In this document: positions 28,319 through 36,583 of the stretch, piece by piece
How the letters are laid out: each line of letters starts with the position of its first letter
Position numbering within the stretch: position 1 is the first letter of the stretch
DNA from: Ruegeria discodermiae
GTDB taxonomy: Bacteria > Pseudomonadota > Alphaproteobacteria > Rhodobacterales > Rhodobacteraceae
DNA length: 64,000 nt
NCBI RefSeq assembly: GCF_030758345.1
Contig: NZ_JAVAMO010000002.1
Span: 1 to 64,000, forward strand
Direction: 5' to 3'
Position numbers and translations under genes: made by a program
The notes under the pieces: generated by a model
Told to the model about the DNA's origin: nothing
Database searches by the model: none
What the model saw: the letters and a program-made list of their open reading frames with translations, nothing else

Positions 28319-28795
28319 ATGAAAGGGTCGGCAGTAATGTATATGACGTTAAAGAGTACCTGGGAAGAGGTCGTGCGTCCCCTCATCCTGCGCCCGGAGG
28401 CGGTGCAGGTTGCTGCGTTATGCGTGCGCGGTAAAAAGAAAAATCGCGAAGTGCTGATGATCACCAGCCGCGGCTCCGGTCGTTGGGTCATACCGAAAGG
28501 TTGGCCCATTGATGGCAAGACCGGCGCCGGATCGGCGCTGCAGGAAGCCTGGGAAGAGGCGGGCGTGCAGGCACAGAAGGTGGATGAGGACCCGATCGGC
28601 AGCTTTGACTATGCCAAGGTAATGGACGACGGTGCCGCACAGCCGGTTCGCGTCAGCGTCTACCGGATCAAGGTGGATGCGCTTGCCGATGAGTTCCCCG
28701 AGGCAGGTCAGCGCGAACGGCGCTGGATGCGCCCCGAAGACGCCGCCGATCTGGTGGCAGAACCCGAGCTGCAAGACCTGTTGCGCGCGCTCTGA
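28319..28795 (+). CDS. Nudix hydrolase
   Basis: 158 aa. A Nudix box is present in modified form: PKGWPIDGKTGAGSALQEAW followed by EEAGV, where the core A-x-x-E-A-x-E-E-A-G-V holds the metal-binding Glu residues. The strand ITSRGSGRWVIPKG and later FDYAKVMDDGA fit the diphosphoinositol-polyphosphate-phosphohydrolase-like branch that cleaves nucleoside or inositol pyrophosphates. The start could be ATG 28319 or 28337; GTG 28313 is less likely. The gene stands alone, with about 150 AT-rich bases upstream that probably hold its promoter. Confidence 0.85.
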   Translation: MKGSAVMYMTLKSTWEEVVRPLILRPEAVQVAALCVRGKKKNREVLMITSRGSGRWVIPKGWPIDGKTGAGSALQEAWEEAGVQAQKVDEDPIGSFDYAKVMDDGAAQPVRVSVYRIKVDALADEFPEAGQRERRWMRPEDAADLVAEPELQDLLRAL

Positions 28796-28877
28796 TCTTG
28801 CGGCTTGCCACGTGTAGTCCAGTTTTATCACAGGATTCGCGGGTGGGCCCTGCGCAATGCGTTATGCTGGTGGCATC

Positions 28878-30344
28878 ATGAGTGACCACCTGGACGAAAT
28901 CCGCTGGACCAAGCTTGATCGTGATCTGAACCGGATTTCCCGCGCCGAGCTTGCCGCCTCCTACGCAGCCCGCCCATTGGTCGCGCCGGGTCTGGCACTG
29001 GCATTCATCGTTCTGGTCGGTCTCTCTGCAGCGCTGTTTTTCGGCCAGACCACCGGTGGGCTGGTTGTGGTCGCGGCTGCGATCTTTGGTGCGTATATGG
29101 CGATGAATATCGGTGCCAATGACGTGGCCAACAACATGGGCCCGGCGGTGGGCGCCAATGCGCTGAGGATGGGAACCGCGATTTGCATTGCCGCATTGGC
29201 CGAAAGCGCCGGAGCGCTACTGGCGGGCGGTGCCGTGGTCGAAACCATTGCCAAGAACATCGTCGACCCCACGGCGATGCAGGATGCGCAGGTCTTTATC
29301 TGGGCGATGCTGGCGGCGCTGATCTCCTCGGCGCTCTGGGTGAACTTTGCCACGCTCATCCGCGCGCCGATCTCGACCACCCACTCGGTGGTTGGCGGGG
29401 TGATGGGCGCGGGTGTTGCGGCTGCCGGGCTGGCGGCGGTCAACTGGCCGATGATGGGCGCAATCGCTGCAAGCTGGGTCATTGCGCCCTTGCTGGGCGG
29501 GCTCATCGCCGCGGCAATTCTGGCGCTGATCAAGGCGAGTATTCAGGATCGAGACGACAAGATCGCGGCGGCCCGGGTCTGGGTGCCCATTCTGGTCGCG
29601 GTGATGGCGGGGGCTTTTGCGGCCTATCTGGCTGTTCAGGGCCTGCAACGGGTCGTCAAGGTCGAGCTAGGCACGGCGTTGCTGATTGGCCTGTTTGCCG
29701 GTGGGCTTGCATGGTCGCTGACCGTGCCATGGGTTCGGCGTAAATCTGCAGGGATGGAGAACCGGGCCCGCTCGCTCAAGAGCCTGTTTGGTCTGCCGCT
29801 CATTGTGGCGGCCACGCTGCTGAGCTTTGCCCATGGGGCCAATGATCTGGCCAATGCGGTGGGGCCGGTGGCCGCAATCGTTCATACTAGCCAGTTCGGA
29901 GCCTTTGCGGCGCAGGTGCCGGTGCCCGGCTGGGTGATGGCGATCGGGGCCTTCGGGATCTCGTTCGGTCTGTTCCTGTTCGGCCCGCGTCTCATTCGGA
30001 TGGTCGGCACGCAGATCACCAAGCTGAACCCGATGCGTGCGTTCTGCGTCGCGCTGTCGACGGCCATCACCGTGCTGTTGGCCAGTTGGCAGGGCCTGCC
30101 GGTCAGTTCCACCCATATCGCGGTTGGTAGTGTGTTTGGGGTGGGGTTCTATCGCGAATGGCACAACCAGTTTCGCCAGCGCCGGGCACCGACCCTGCGG
30201 CAGATTGCGACCGAGGAGCGCCGTCACCGCAAACTAGTGCGCCGGTCGCATTTCATGACCATTCTTGCCGCCTGGATGGTGACGGTGCCCGCCACCGCGC
30301 TTCTGTCGGCCACCTTATTCACCGGGCTGACGATCTTTATGTAG
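28878..30344 (+). CDS. Pit-family inorganic phosphate transporter
   Basis: 488 aa from ATG 28878. An internal duplication, the PiT hallmark, is visible: MNIGANDVANNMGPAVGANA in the first half and AHGANDLANAVGPVAAIVH in the second, each followed by STTHSVVGGVMGAG or SSTHIAVGSVFGVG. There are about 11 hydrophobic segments. It is an inner-membrane phosphate (or metal-phosphate) : cation symporter of low affinity. An ATG seven codons upstream (28857) is in frame but less likely. The gene is convergent with the PanE-like gene with only 10 bases between stops. No PhoU-like partner is adjacent. Confidence 0.9.
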   Translation: MSDHLDEIRWTKLDRDLNRISRAELAASYAARPLVAPGLALAFIVLVGLSAALFFGQTTGGLVVVAAAIFGAYMAMNIGANDVANNMGPAVGANALRMGTAICIAALAESAGALLAGGAVVETIAKNIVDPTAMQDAQVFIWAMLAALISSALWVNFATLIRAPISTTHSVVGGVMGAGVAAAGLAAVNWPMMGAIAASWVIAPLLGGLIAAAILALIKASIQDRDDKIAAARVWVPILVAVMAGAFAAYLAVQGLQRVVKVELGTALLIGLFAGGLAWSLTVPWVRRKSAGMENRARSLKSLFGLPLIVAATLLSFAHGANDLANAVGPVAAIVHTSQFGAFAAQVPVPGWVMAIGAFGISFGLFLFGPRLIRMVGTQITKLNPMRAFCVALSTAITVLLASWQGLPVSSTHIAVGSVFGVGFYREWHNQFRQRRAPTLRQIATEERRHRKLVRRSHFMTILAAWMVTVPATALLSATLFTGLTIFM

Positions 30345-30354
30345 GCGCGCAGGT

Positions 30355-31335
30355 TCAAATCGTGCGAATGTCGTCCGGCGTCAGAGCGTGATCGGGCGCG
30401 CTGCGGATCAGGGCTGAGACGCGGGCACAAATTGGTGTCTCGCGATCATATTGCTGCCCCAGCGCAACAACCTCACCCTGCAACGTGTCGATCTCGGTCA
30501 CCCGGCCCGCCATCAGGTCATAGGCCATAGAGGTCCGCGCATGCGGATCAATGGTCAACATCCGCGCTGCGATCCGCGAAAATAGAGGGGTCGGCAGGCG
30601 CAAGACATGGGGCAGCATCCAGGTCGCAAGCGGAGTGGTCGATTGCGTCGCGATACCGGCGGCTTTGAACACCGCCAGCGCCTCCTGCATCTGATCAGCC
30701 ATCAGACGCCGCCAGGCCAGGTCAAGCAACTGCTCCTGCAAGGTCAGCCCCGACAAGGCGTTGAGTGCGTTACTGAGATTGACCAGCAGCTTGCCCCATT
30801 GCACCGCCTCGATCTGGTCGCTTTCGCTCACAGCCAGATCCGGCACATTCAGGTCTTGGTCCAAGCCAACCGGCCCGGCCTCGATCACGACATCGCCTGA
30901 CGTCGCCCGGTGATAGCTGCCCGCCGCTTTGGGCACCACGTTGAACGGCACCATCCCGGCGCGGATATCACGATCTGGCAATACTTCGCGCAGGGTGTCG
31001 GCGTTGGTGATCCCGTTCTGCCAGGACAGAACCGGCGCATCGGGCGGGGCATATGCCGCGATCTGCTGCGCGATATCTGCGGTGGCGGGTGTCTTGACCG
31101 TCACGATCACTATCTCGGCGGCGGCGAGACCGGCCGGGTCGTCGGAAAGCGTCAGATCGCTGGCGGCGATATGGGCCGAAAGCCCCGAGAAATCGCTGAC
31201 GGTCAGCCCGTTCTCCCGCACTGCATTCAAGACCCGCGCGCGTCCCAGCAAGGTGACCTGATGCCCGCCCCGCGCCAGCAACCCGCCGGTGAAACAGCCG
31301 ATGGCCCCCGCGCCCGCGATCACGATGCGTGCCAT
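30355..31335 (-). CDS. Ketopantoate reductase family protein (PanE-like)
   Basis: 326 aa. The N-terminal Rossmann motif is IVIAGAGAIGCFTGGLLARG with HQVTLLGR, followed by IVTVKTPATADIAQQIAAY and LSWQNGITNADTLREVLPDR, family blocks around the NADPH and substrate site. The C-terminal helical domain has GKLLVNLSNALNALSG, with the conserved Lys and Asn. The predicted reaction is NADPH-dependent reduction of 2-dehydropantoate to pantoate, but many paralogues act on other 2-keto acids. Its start abuts the sitD stop (shared base), so it is probably the last gene of the sit transcription unit; a link to metal uptake is not obvious. Confidence 0.8.
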   Translation of the reverse strand: MARIVIAGAGAIGCFTGGLLARGGHQVTLLGRARVLNAVRENGLTVSDFSGLSAHIAASDLTLSDDPAGLAAAEIVIVTVKTPATADIAQQIAAYAPPDAPVLSWQNGITNADTLREVLPDRDIRAGMVPFNVVPKAAGSYHRATSGDVVIEAGPVGLDQDLNVPDLAVSESDQIEAVQWGKLLVNLSNALNALSGLTLQEQLLDLAWRRLMADQMQEALAVFKAAGIATQSTTPLATWMLPHVLRLPTPLFSRIAARMLTIDPHARTSMAYDLMAGRVTEIDTLQGEVVALGQQYDRETPICARVSALIRSAPDHALTPDDIRTI

Positions 31336-32204
31336 CAGGAAACCGGCCCTTCCGGCGAGGCGGCCTCGACCCGGCGCATCGACATGCGGCGGGTGATGAT
31401 CTGCCGCCGCACAAAGGCGACAAGGAACATCGCGGTCAGGATCAGCACGATGGTCGGTGCGGGCGCGCTATCGAGAAAGAAGCTTGCATAGGTGCCCATC
31501 AGCATCGCCGCCATGCAGACCAGAACAGAGACCCAGAGCATGGTCGAGAACTTGCGTACGATCAGAAAGGCGATCGCCCCCGGTGCAATCAACAGACCGA
31601 TGGCCAGGATCAGCCCGGCCGCCGCCAGCGTCGCCACGATGGTCAGCGACAGCGCGCCCAGCAAGCCATAATGCAGCCAGTTGACCCACAGCCCCGAAGC
31701 CTGTGCCTGCGCCGGATCGAAACTGTGCAGCAGCAGGTCTTTCCATTTCAGCGCCAATGCCAGCGCCACGCCACCCGAGATGATCCCGGCCTGCCAGAGT
31801 TCGTGCGGCTCCACCCCAAGCATGTTGCCAAAGAGGATATGATCGAGATGCGCGTTAGTGGGCACCGAAACATAAAGAACGATGCCCAGCCCAAACATGC
31901 CGGAAAACACCACGCCCATGACCGTGTCCTGCTTCACCCGGCTGTTGCTGGATAGATACCCGGTCGCCATCGCGCAGGTCATGCCCGCTGCAAAGGCGCC
32001 GACAATCAGCGGCAGGCCGAAGATATAGGCCAGCACGATCCCCGGCAGCACCGCATGGCTGACCGCATCGCCCATCAGGGCCCAGCCCTTCATCACCAGA
32101 AAACACGACAGCAGCGCGGTGGGTACCGAGACGATCATCGAGATCAGAAAGGCGTTCTGCATGAAGCCGAAGCGGAAGGGCAAAAGCAGCGTCTCGATCT
32201 CCAT
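31335..32204 (-). CDS. sitD: Manganese/zinc ABC transporter permease (second)
   Basis: 289 aa from ATG 32204, which overlaps the stop of the upstream permease in an ATGA. About eight or nine membrane segments. The family core FLVMKGWALMGDAVSHAVLP and GLPLIVGAFAAGMTCAMATG identifies the ABC-3 permease family of Mn/Zn/Fe uptake. A longer frame to 32450 exists but its extra part is the out-of-frame end of the neighbouring gene. It forms the transmembrane pore with the adjacent permease; the two-permease layout matches SitABCD/MntABCD rather than single-permease ZnuABC. Confidence 0.88.
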   Translation of the reverse strand: MEIETLLLPFRFGFMQNAFLISMIVSVPTALLSCFLVMKGWALMGDAVSHAVLPGIVLAYIFGLPLIVGAFAAGMTCAMATGYLSSNSRVKQDTVMGVVFSGMFGLGIVLYVSVPTNAHLDHILFGNMLGVEPHELWQAGIISGGVALALALKWKDLLLHSFDPAQAQASGLWVNWLHYGLLGALSLTIVATLAAAGLILAIGLLIAPGAIAFLIVRKFSTMLWVSVLVCMAAMLMGTYASFFLDSAPAPTIVLILTAMFLVAFVRRQIITRRMSMRRVEAASPEGPVS

Positions 32205-33091
32205 CAGGCGGCCTTTCGTTCTGGTTTGGGGGTCGGGCGGCGCGTCAGCGCCGCATCCGCCTTGCGCCGGGCCGCCAGCAGGCCATGCTTTGGCGCAAAG
32301 ACAAAGGCGGCAAGGAACAGGAGCGTCTGCAGGCAGACGATGATGCCTCCGGTCGCCCCGTCGAGGAAATAGCTGATATAGGCGCCGAGAAAACTGGTCA
32401 GCGATCCGATCAGGACCGAGGTCAGGATCAGCCTTGGAAACCGGTCGCAAAGCAGATAGGCGGTGGCCCCCGGCGTCACCACCATCGCGATCACCAGAAA
32501 CGCGCCGACGGTCTGCATGGCGGCCACCACCGAGGCCGAGAGCAGCACAAAAAACACCGCTTTCAGCAAGCCGGGGCGCAACCCGATGGCGCGGGCGTGG
32601 TTTTCGTCAAAGAAGGTGACCATCAGATCCTTCCACTTCGCCAGCAGTACTGTCAGCGAGACAAAGCCGATGATCGCCAGTTGCAACGTGTCCTCTGGCG
32701 TAATGGCGAGGATGTTGCCCATGGTGATGGTCTGGATCGAGATCGACATAGGGTTGATCGACACGATGAACAGGCCCAGTCCGAAGAACGACGTAAAGAT
32801 CAGCCCGATAATCACATCCACCTTCAAGCCGGAGCGTTCCGACAGGAACAGCATCGCCCCCGCCGCCAGCCCCCCGGCCAGAAAGGCCCCCAGCGAGAAT
32901 GGCAGCCCGAGGATATAGGCCCCGGCCACCCCCGGCACCACCGAATGGGACAGCGCATCGCCGATCAGTGACCAGCCCTTGAGCATCAGATAGGCGGACA
33001 GAAAGGCGCAGACCCCGCCGACCAATGCTGACACCCACATGGCGTTGGTCATGTAGCTATAGGCGAAGGGCTCGGCCAGGTACTCGATCAT
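32204..33091 (-). CDS. sitC: Manganese/zinc ABC transporter permease (first)
   Basis: 295 aa, ABC-3 family permease. The core [20 protein letters not shown] and [20 protein letters not shown] parallels that of the partner permease. A strongly basic C-terminal tail (about 30 residues, KPERKAA at the end) lies in the cytoplasm. The gene overlaps the ATPase gene by 4 bases (ATGA) and the second permease by one base, so the operon is translationally coupled. Confidence 0.88.
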   Translation of the reverse strand: MIEYLAEPFAYSYMTNAMWVSALVGGVCAFLSAYLMLKGWSLIGDALSHSVVPGVAGAYILGLPFSLGAFLAGGLAAGAMLFLSERSGLKVDVIIGLIFTSFFGLGLFIVSINPMSISIQTITMGNILAITPEDTLQLAIIGFVSLTVLLAKWKDLMVTFFDENHARAIGLRPGLLKAVFFVLLSASVVAAMQTVGAFLVIAMVVTPGATAYLLCDRFPRLILTSVLIGSLTSFLGAYISYFLDGATGGIIVCLQTLLFLAAFVFAPKHGLLAARRKADAALTRRPTPKPERKAA

Positions 33092-33999
33092 TCCTGCGGC
33101 TCGCTGTGTTTATCGGTGCGCTGGGTCTTGTCGCCATATTGCACGAATGGGCGTTCGTCATCGGACAGGATCGTGACCTGCCGCGCGTCTTCGTCGTCAT
33201 GCAGCGTGTCACCGCCCAGCGTGAAGTGGCGCAGCACGCCGCCAAAGGCCTCTTCGAGGTTTTCGCGGGTAAAGGTGGTTTCGGTCGGCCCATAGCCCAG
33301 CACGGTGCCCTTCACCAGCACCGTGCGGTCGCAGAATTCCGGTACAGAGCCCAAATTGTGGGTCGAAACCAGCATCACCCGGCCCTCATCCCGCAACTCA
33401 CGCAGCAGCGCGACGATCTGATCCTCGGTTTTAACGTCAACGCCGGTGAACGGTTCGTCCAGCAGGATCACCTGCCCGTCCTGCGCCAGAGCACGGGCCA
33501 GAAAGACCCGCTTGCGCTGACCGCCGGACAGCTCTCCGATCTGGCGGTGGCGATAATCCTGCATGTTGACCCGGCGCAGCGCCTGATCGACCGCGTTATG
33601 ATCGGCCTGTTTGGGCCGCCGCAGAAACCCCATATGGCCGTAACGACCCATCATCACAACGTCTTCGACCAGCACCGGAAAGGCCCAATCCACCTCCTCC
33701 GATTGCGGGACATAAGCGACGAGGTTCTGGCCAAGCGCCTGTTTCACACCCATCCCGAGGATGCGGATTGCGCCTTGTGCGGCAGGCACAAACCCCATGA
33801 TTGCTTTGAAAAGCGTTGATTTTCCCGCCCCGTTGACCCCAACCAGCGCAGTAACCGTGCCGCGCGGGATTTCGAAGCTGGCATTCCACAGCGCGGTATG
33901 GCCGTTGCGATAGGTGACCGTCACATCCTGCGCGCTGATCCCGCCGCCTGGCCCGCCGGTTTCAGATACATCCCTGGCCAGGCTATGATCATCGCGCAT
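33088..33999 (-). CDS. sitB: Manganese/zinc ABC transporter ATPase
   Basis: 303 aa. Walker A is GVNGAGKST (54-62), the ABC signature [18 protein letters not shown], Walker [13 protein letters not shown], and the switch His in MLVSTHNLG. The phrase [20 protein letters not shown] is typical of the manganese/zinc branch. About 20 residues at the N-terminus precede the ABC domain, and the C-terminal about 60 residues extend beyond the usual length. It powers uptake through the two permeases that follow. Confidence 0.9.
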   Translation of the reverse strand: MRDDHSLARDVSETGGPGGGISAQDVTVTYRNGHTALWNASFEIPRGTVTALVGVNGAGKSTLFKAIMGFVPAAQGAIRILGMGVKQALGQNLVAYVPQSEEVDWAFPVLVEDVVMMGRYGHMGFLRRPKQADHNAVDQALRRVNMQDYRHRQIGELSGGQRKRVFLARALAQDGQVILLDEPFTGVDVKTEDQIVALLRELRDEGRVMLVSTHNLGSVPEFCDRTVLVKGTVLGYGPTETTFTRENLEEAFGGVLRHFTLGGDTLHDDEDARQVTILSDDERPFVQYGDKTQRTDKHSEPQE

Positions 34000-34026
34000 T
34001 TGGTTTTCCTTCTTGCCCGGCAGGCG

Positions 34027-34929
34027 TCAGTTCGTGGCGGCGGTCAGCCCTTGCGCCACGGTGCCGGAGGTGACTTTTAGCAGGTCCAGATAAGTCGGCA
34101 CTGCGCCCCCCGCATCACTCAGCGAGTCGACATACAGCTCGCCGCCATAGGCGACGCCGGTTTCGCGCGCCACCTGTTTGGCCGGGGCTGAGTTGACCGT
34201 GCTTTCGCAAAACACCACCGGAATGTCATTGTCACGCACCCCGTCGATCACCGCACGGACCTGTCGCGGCGTGCCGACCTGATCGGCGTTCATCGGCCAG
34301 AGATACAGCTCCTGCATCCCGAAATCACGGGCCAGGTAGCTGAACGCGCCTTCACAGGTGACCAGCCAGCGGCGGTCTTGCGGAATCTCAGAAATCGCAT
34401 CCCGCAAAGGCTGGATGGTGGCGCGCAGCTTGTCTTTGTAGGCGGCGGCGTTGCTCGCATAAATCTCGGCGTTCTCCGGGTCATGTTCGGCAAAGGCCTG
34501 TTCGATATTGTCGATGTAGATCAGGGCATTATCCAGCCCCATCCAGGCATGCGGGTTGGGTTTGCCTTCGTAACTGCCCGAGGCAATGGGGATCGGGTCG
34601 ATTCCTTCGGTCAGCGTGACCGACGGCACATCACCCAGATTGGACAGGAACTGTTCGAACCACAGTTCCAGATTCATGCCGTTCCACAGGATCAGATCGG
34701 CATCCGAGGCGCGCACGATATCCTGCGGCGTCGGTTCATAACCGTGGATCTCCGCACCCGGCTTGGTGACAGAGACAACCTCTGCCGCCTCTCCTGCCAC
34801 ATTCGCGGCCATATCGGCCAGAACGGTAAAGGTCGTCACCACTTTCATCTTGTCACCGGCCTGCGCGCCTGTCGCGAGCGCAATCGCAAGGGCAGCAGCA
34901 GAGGTGGTCTTGAACAGGGTCGTCAGCAT
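34027..34929 (-). CDS. sitA: Manganese/zinc-binding periplasmic protein
   Basis: 300 aa from ATG 34929. A Sec signal (TTSAAALAIALATGAQA) precedes the cluster A-I metal-binding protein fold: KVVTTFTVLADMAANVAGE, ligand His in PGAEIHGYEPTPQDI, second His in NPHAWMGLDNALIYIDNI, Glu in WLVTCEGAFSYLARDFG, and a late acidic ligand near ELYVDSLSDAGG. The His-His-Glu-Asp set is that of Mn/Fe-type SitA/MntC. An in-frame ATG at 34986 would place an odd extension before the signal and overlap the putative operator, so it is rejected. It is the first gene of the sitABCD unit. Confidence 0.88.
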   Translation of the reverse strand: MLTTLFKTTSAAALAIALATGAQAGDKMKVVTTFTVLADMAANVAGEAAEVVSVTKPGAEIHGYEPTPQDIVRASDADLILWNGMNLELWFEQFLSNLGDVPSVTLTEGIDPIPIASGSYEGKPNPHAWMGLDNALIYIDNIEQAFAEHDPENAEIYASNAAAYKDKLRATIQPLRDAISEIPQDRRWLVTCEGAFSYLARDFGMQELYLWPMNADQVGTPRQVRAVIDGVRDNDIPVVFCESTVNSAPAKQVARETGVAYGGELYVDSLSDAGGAVPTYLDLLKVTSGTVAQGLTAATN

Positions 34930-34970
34930 CCGTGTCTCCTTGCAGAGCAGATAGGTCACCTGCGTGTAAA

Positions 34971-35015
34971 TGCAAATCACTCGCAACTGTCAAGGCTTTT
35001 GCGAATTACTCGCAA
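34971..35015. promoter_or_regulatory. Twin Mur/Fur-family-like boxes upstream of sitA
   Basis: Two near-identical 16-base elements of consensus TGCRAATYACTCGCAA occur at 34971-34986 and 35000-35015, 29 bases apart. The second contains a perfect inverted repeat TTGCGA-n5-TCGCAA (34999-35015). They lie 42-86 bases upstream of sitA, where a manganese-responsive Fur-family regulator (Mur) is expected to act in Rhodobacteraceae. The match to Mur boxes is from memory of their general shape; no regulator gene is in the window. Confidence 0.65.
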
Positions 35016-35206
35016 TAAAGGCGATGGGCCGCTGCGTGGCGCCACCTCCTGGCCCGGATGGGCAATTTTGTGCAGACAAAAAGCGAACTCTACAACAAAA
35101 GGTTGCACGACTCGCCTGACTTGCTCAAAATTGACCTAGGGTAAGCTGTTCCGCGCAACCTTATCATTTCGACAGGTTTTGCAATGGGCCGACATCAGGA
35201 GGTCCC

Positions 35207-36133
35207 ATGATCAAGATATTTTTGCTCGGCCAATTTGCGGTCACTGGAAAAGGCGGGCGCAGCGCCGATCTGCACACCCGCAGGGGCACCGAATTGTTCA
35301 CGTTTCTGGTTCTAGAATCGGGCCGCACCTTTCACCGGGCCCGTCTAGCCGAACAGTTCTGGGGGCATCTGCCCGAGGCGCGCGGGCGCAAGGCGCTGAA
35401 CACCGAGCTTTGGCGCATCACCGCTGCGCTGCGCGCCATCGGCATGGATGTCGCTACATCGCTTGTCCGCACGCAGCACGAGGTCGGCTATGCGCGCCAG
35501 CCCGATCATGAACTGGATGTGGATCATCTGAACCGGGCGGCTGACATCGTGGCCTCCGAAGATCCCGAGACGGTATCCGCCGCCGATCTCGGCCGGATTG
35601 AGCGCGCGGTCGAGGCCTATCGCGGTGATCTGCTGGAATCGGTCTATTCCGACTGGTGCCTGCTTTGGCGCGAAAGCCTGCGTGCCAATTTCACCGAGGC
35701 GCTGGAGTTTCTGCTGCGCGCCGCGATGGGCCGGCAGGACTGGGCGTCGGGCCTGCGCCATGGGCGCGTGCTGCTGGCGCTGGACCCGCTGTTGGAACAT
35801 GTGCACCGGGCGTTGATGCGCTGCCATTACCATGCCGGGAACCGGCCGCTGGCGCTGCGCCAATACGCCCATTGCGAGCAGATCCTGCGAGAAGAGCTGG
35901 GCGTCGCCCCAATGGACGAGACGCGGCGGATTCAGGAAACCCTGCTGGCCGTCACGCCGCGTCCCAGCCGCGCCGTTGAACAACGCGTGGTCGAGGCGCC
36001 GCCGCGTCAGGACGGCACCCGCCGAAGCCCGGCGCAGAAGGTCGATCTGGCGCTTGCTAATATCAACACCGCGCGCGGCTGGCTCGAAGATGTCAGCCAA
36101 CAGCTGCGTGGCGGACCGTCCAAACCCGCCTGA
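35207..36133 (+). CDS. SARP-type activator (winged helix plus BTAD)
   Basis: 308 aa. The N-terminal about 100 residues form an OmpR/SARP-type winged helix (IKIFLLGQFAVTG; LHTRRGTELFTFLVLESGRT; RARLAEQFWG; ARGRKALNTELWRITAAL; a closing wing around EVGYAR). This is followed by a bacterial transcriptional activation domain of helical repeats (IERAVEAYRGDLLESVYSDW; WASGLRHGRVLLALDPL; QILREELGVAPMDETRR), then a Pro/Arg tail. A strong AGGAGG ribosome site precedes ATG 35207. SARP proteins activate neighbouring clusters by binding direct repeats of 11-bp period, and such repeats occur upstream of the next genes (36246-36276). It is the only regulator next to the unknown cluster that follows on the same strand. 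What signal it senses is unknown. Confidence 0.85.
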   Translation: MIKIFLLGQFAVTGKGGRSADLHTRRGTELFTFLVLESGRTFHRARLAEQFWGHLPEARGRKALNTELWRITAALRAIGMDVATSLVRTQHEVGYARQPDHELDVDHLNRAADIVASEDPETVSAADLGRIERAVEAYRGDLLESVYSDWCLLWRESLRANFTEALEFLLRAAMGRQDWASGLRHGRVLLALDPLLEHVHRALMRCHYHAGNRPLALRQYAHCEQILREELGVAPMDETRRIQETLLAVTPRPSRAVEQRVVEAPPRQDGTRRSPAQKVDLALANINTARGWLEDVSQQLRGGPSKPA

Positions 36134-36245
36134 CCAAACCGCGCGCTGGCGCGTGCGCGGGTCTCTCAAAACTGTCACATTGCCGGGTCCATTCGGCCCG
36201 CTGCCGCCTGAATTTTTGCGTAACTCGTTGTTTCTAATCGTATAC

Positions 36246-36276
36246 CCCTGTGATAGCCCTGTGATCCTGCGGTGAG
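36246..36276 (+). promoter_or_regulatory. Three-fold GTGA repeat with 11-bp period, candidate SARP operator
   Basis: GTGAT occurs at 36250-36254 and 36261-36265 and GTGAG at 36272-36276, exactly 11 bases apart. The first two are part of a perfect 9-base direct repeat CCCTGTGAT (36246-36254 and 36257-36265). SARP activators recognise short direct repeats with one-helical-turn spacing near the -35 region. The site lies between the SARP gene and the first cluster gene. A -10 box after it is not obvious. The third repeat overlaps the GTG at 36272, which argues that GTG is not a start codon. Confidence 0.55.
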
Positions 36277-36337
36277 AACGCGGTGTCGCGCCCTGTGCAG
36301 ACTGGTCCGGAACCCCTGCTCTGAGCCCGAGTCGCAC

Positions 36338-36583
36338 GTGTCCCATGCCCGTCACACCCAGTCCCATCGTTTTGTCGTGATCTACCGGTGCGAACCCCGT
36401 GAGATCGCCGGTGCCGCAGAGGTCTGGCGGGGTTGGGTCGAGCGCATTCCCGATCCCCGACAGCGCGCCGAGGGAGGTCAGACCGAAGAGCGGCTCGGCT
36501 TTCACGAGTTGCAGGAGCTGCCCGCGCTCATCACCCGGCTGATGGACGAGGCCACCGCCCCCGACAGGAGAACCCGCCCATGA
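36338..36583 (+). CDS. Small unknown protein at the head of the cluster
   Basis: About 81 aa if GTG 36338 is the start; a GTG at 36272 would add 22 residues but lies in the operator-like repeats. The sequence runs HRFVVIYRCEPREIAGAAEV and WRGWVERIPDPRQRA, then ERLGFHELQELPALITRLMD, a short beta strand followed by helices. I do not recognise it. Its stop overlaps the next start (ATGA), so it is translated with the large protein downstream and is likely real. Confidence 0.6.
   Translation: MSHARHTQSHRFVVIYRCEPREIAGAAEVWRGWVERIPDPRQRAEGGQTEERLGFHELQELPALITRLMDEATAPDRRTRP

Noticed and set aside
32205-32450. 82-codon N-terminal extension of the second sit permease
   Set aside because: The extra sequence is the out-of-frame end of the first permease gene; ATG 32204 overlaps its stop in the usual coupled way.
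36272-36337. N-terminal extension of the first small cluster gene from GTG 36272
   Set aside because: The GTG lies inside the third copy of the 11-bp-period repeat, and the added residues are Arg/Cys-rich and unlike the rest; a start at GTG 36338 fits better.
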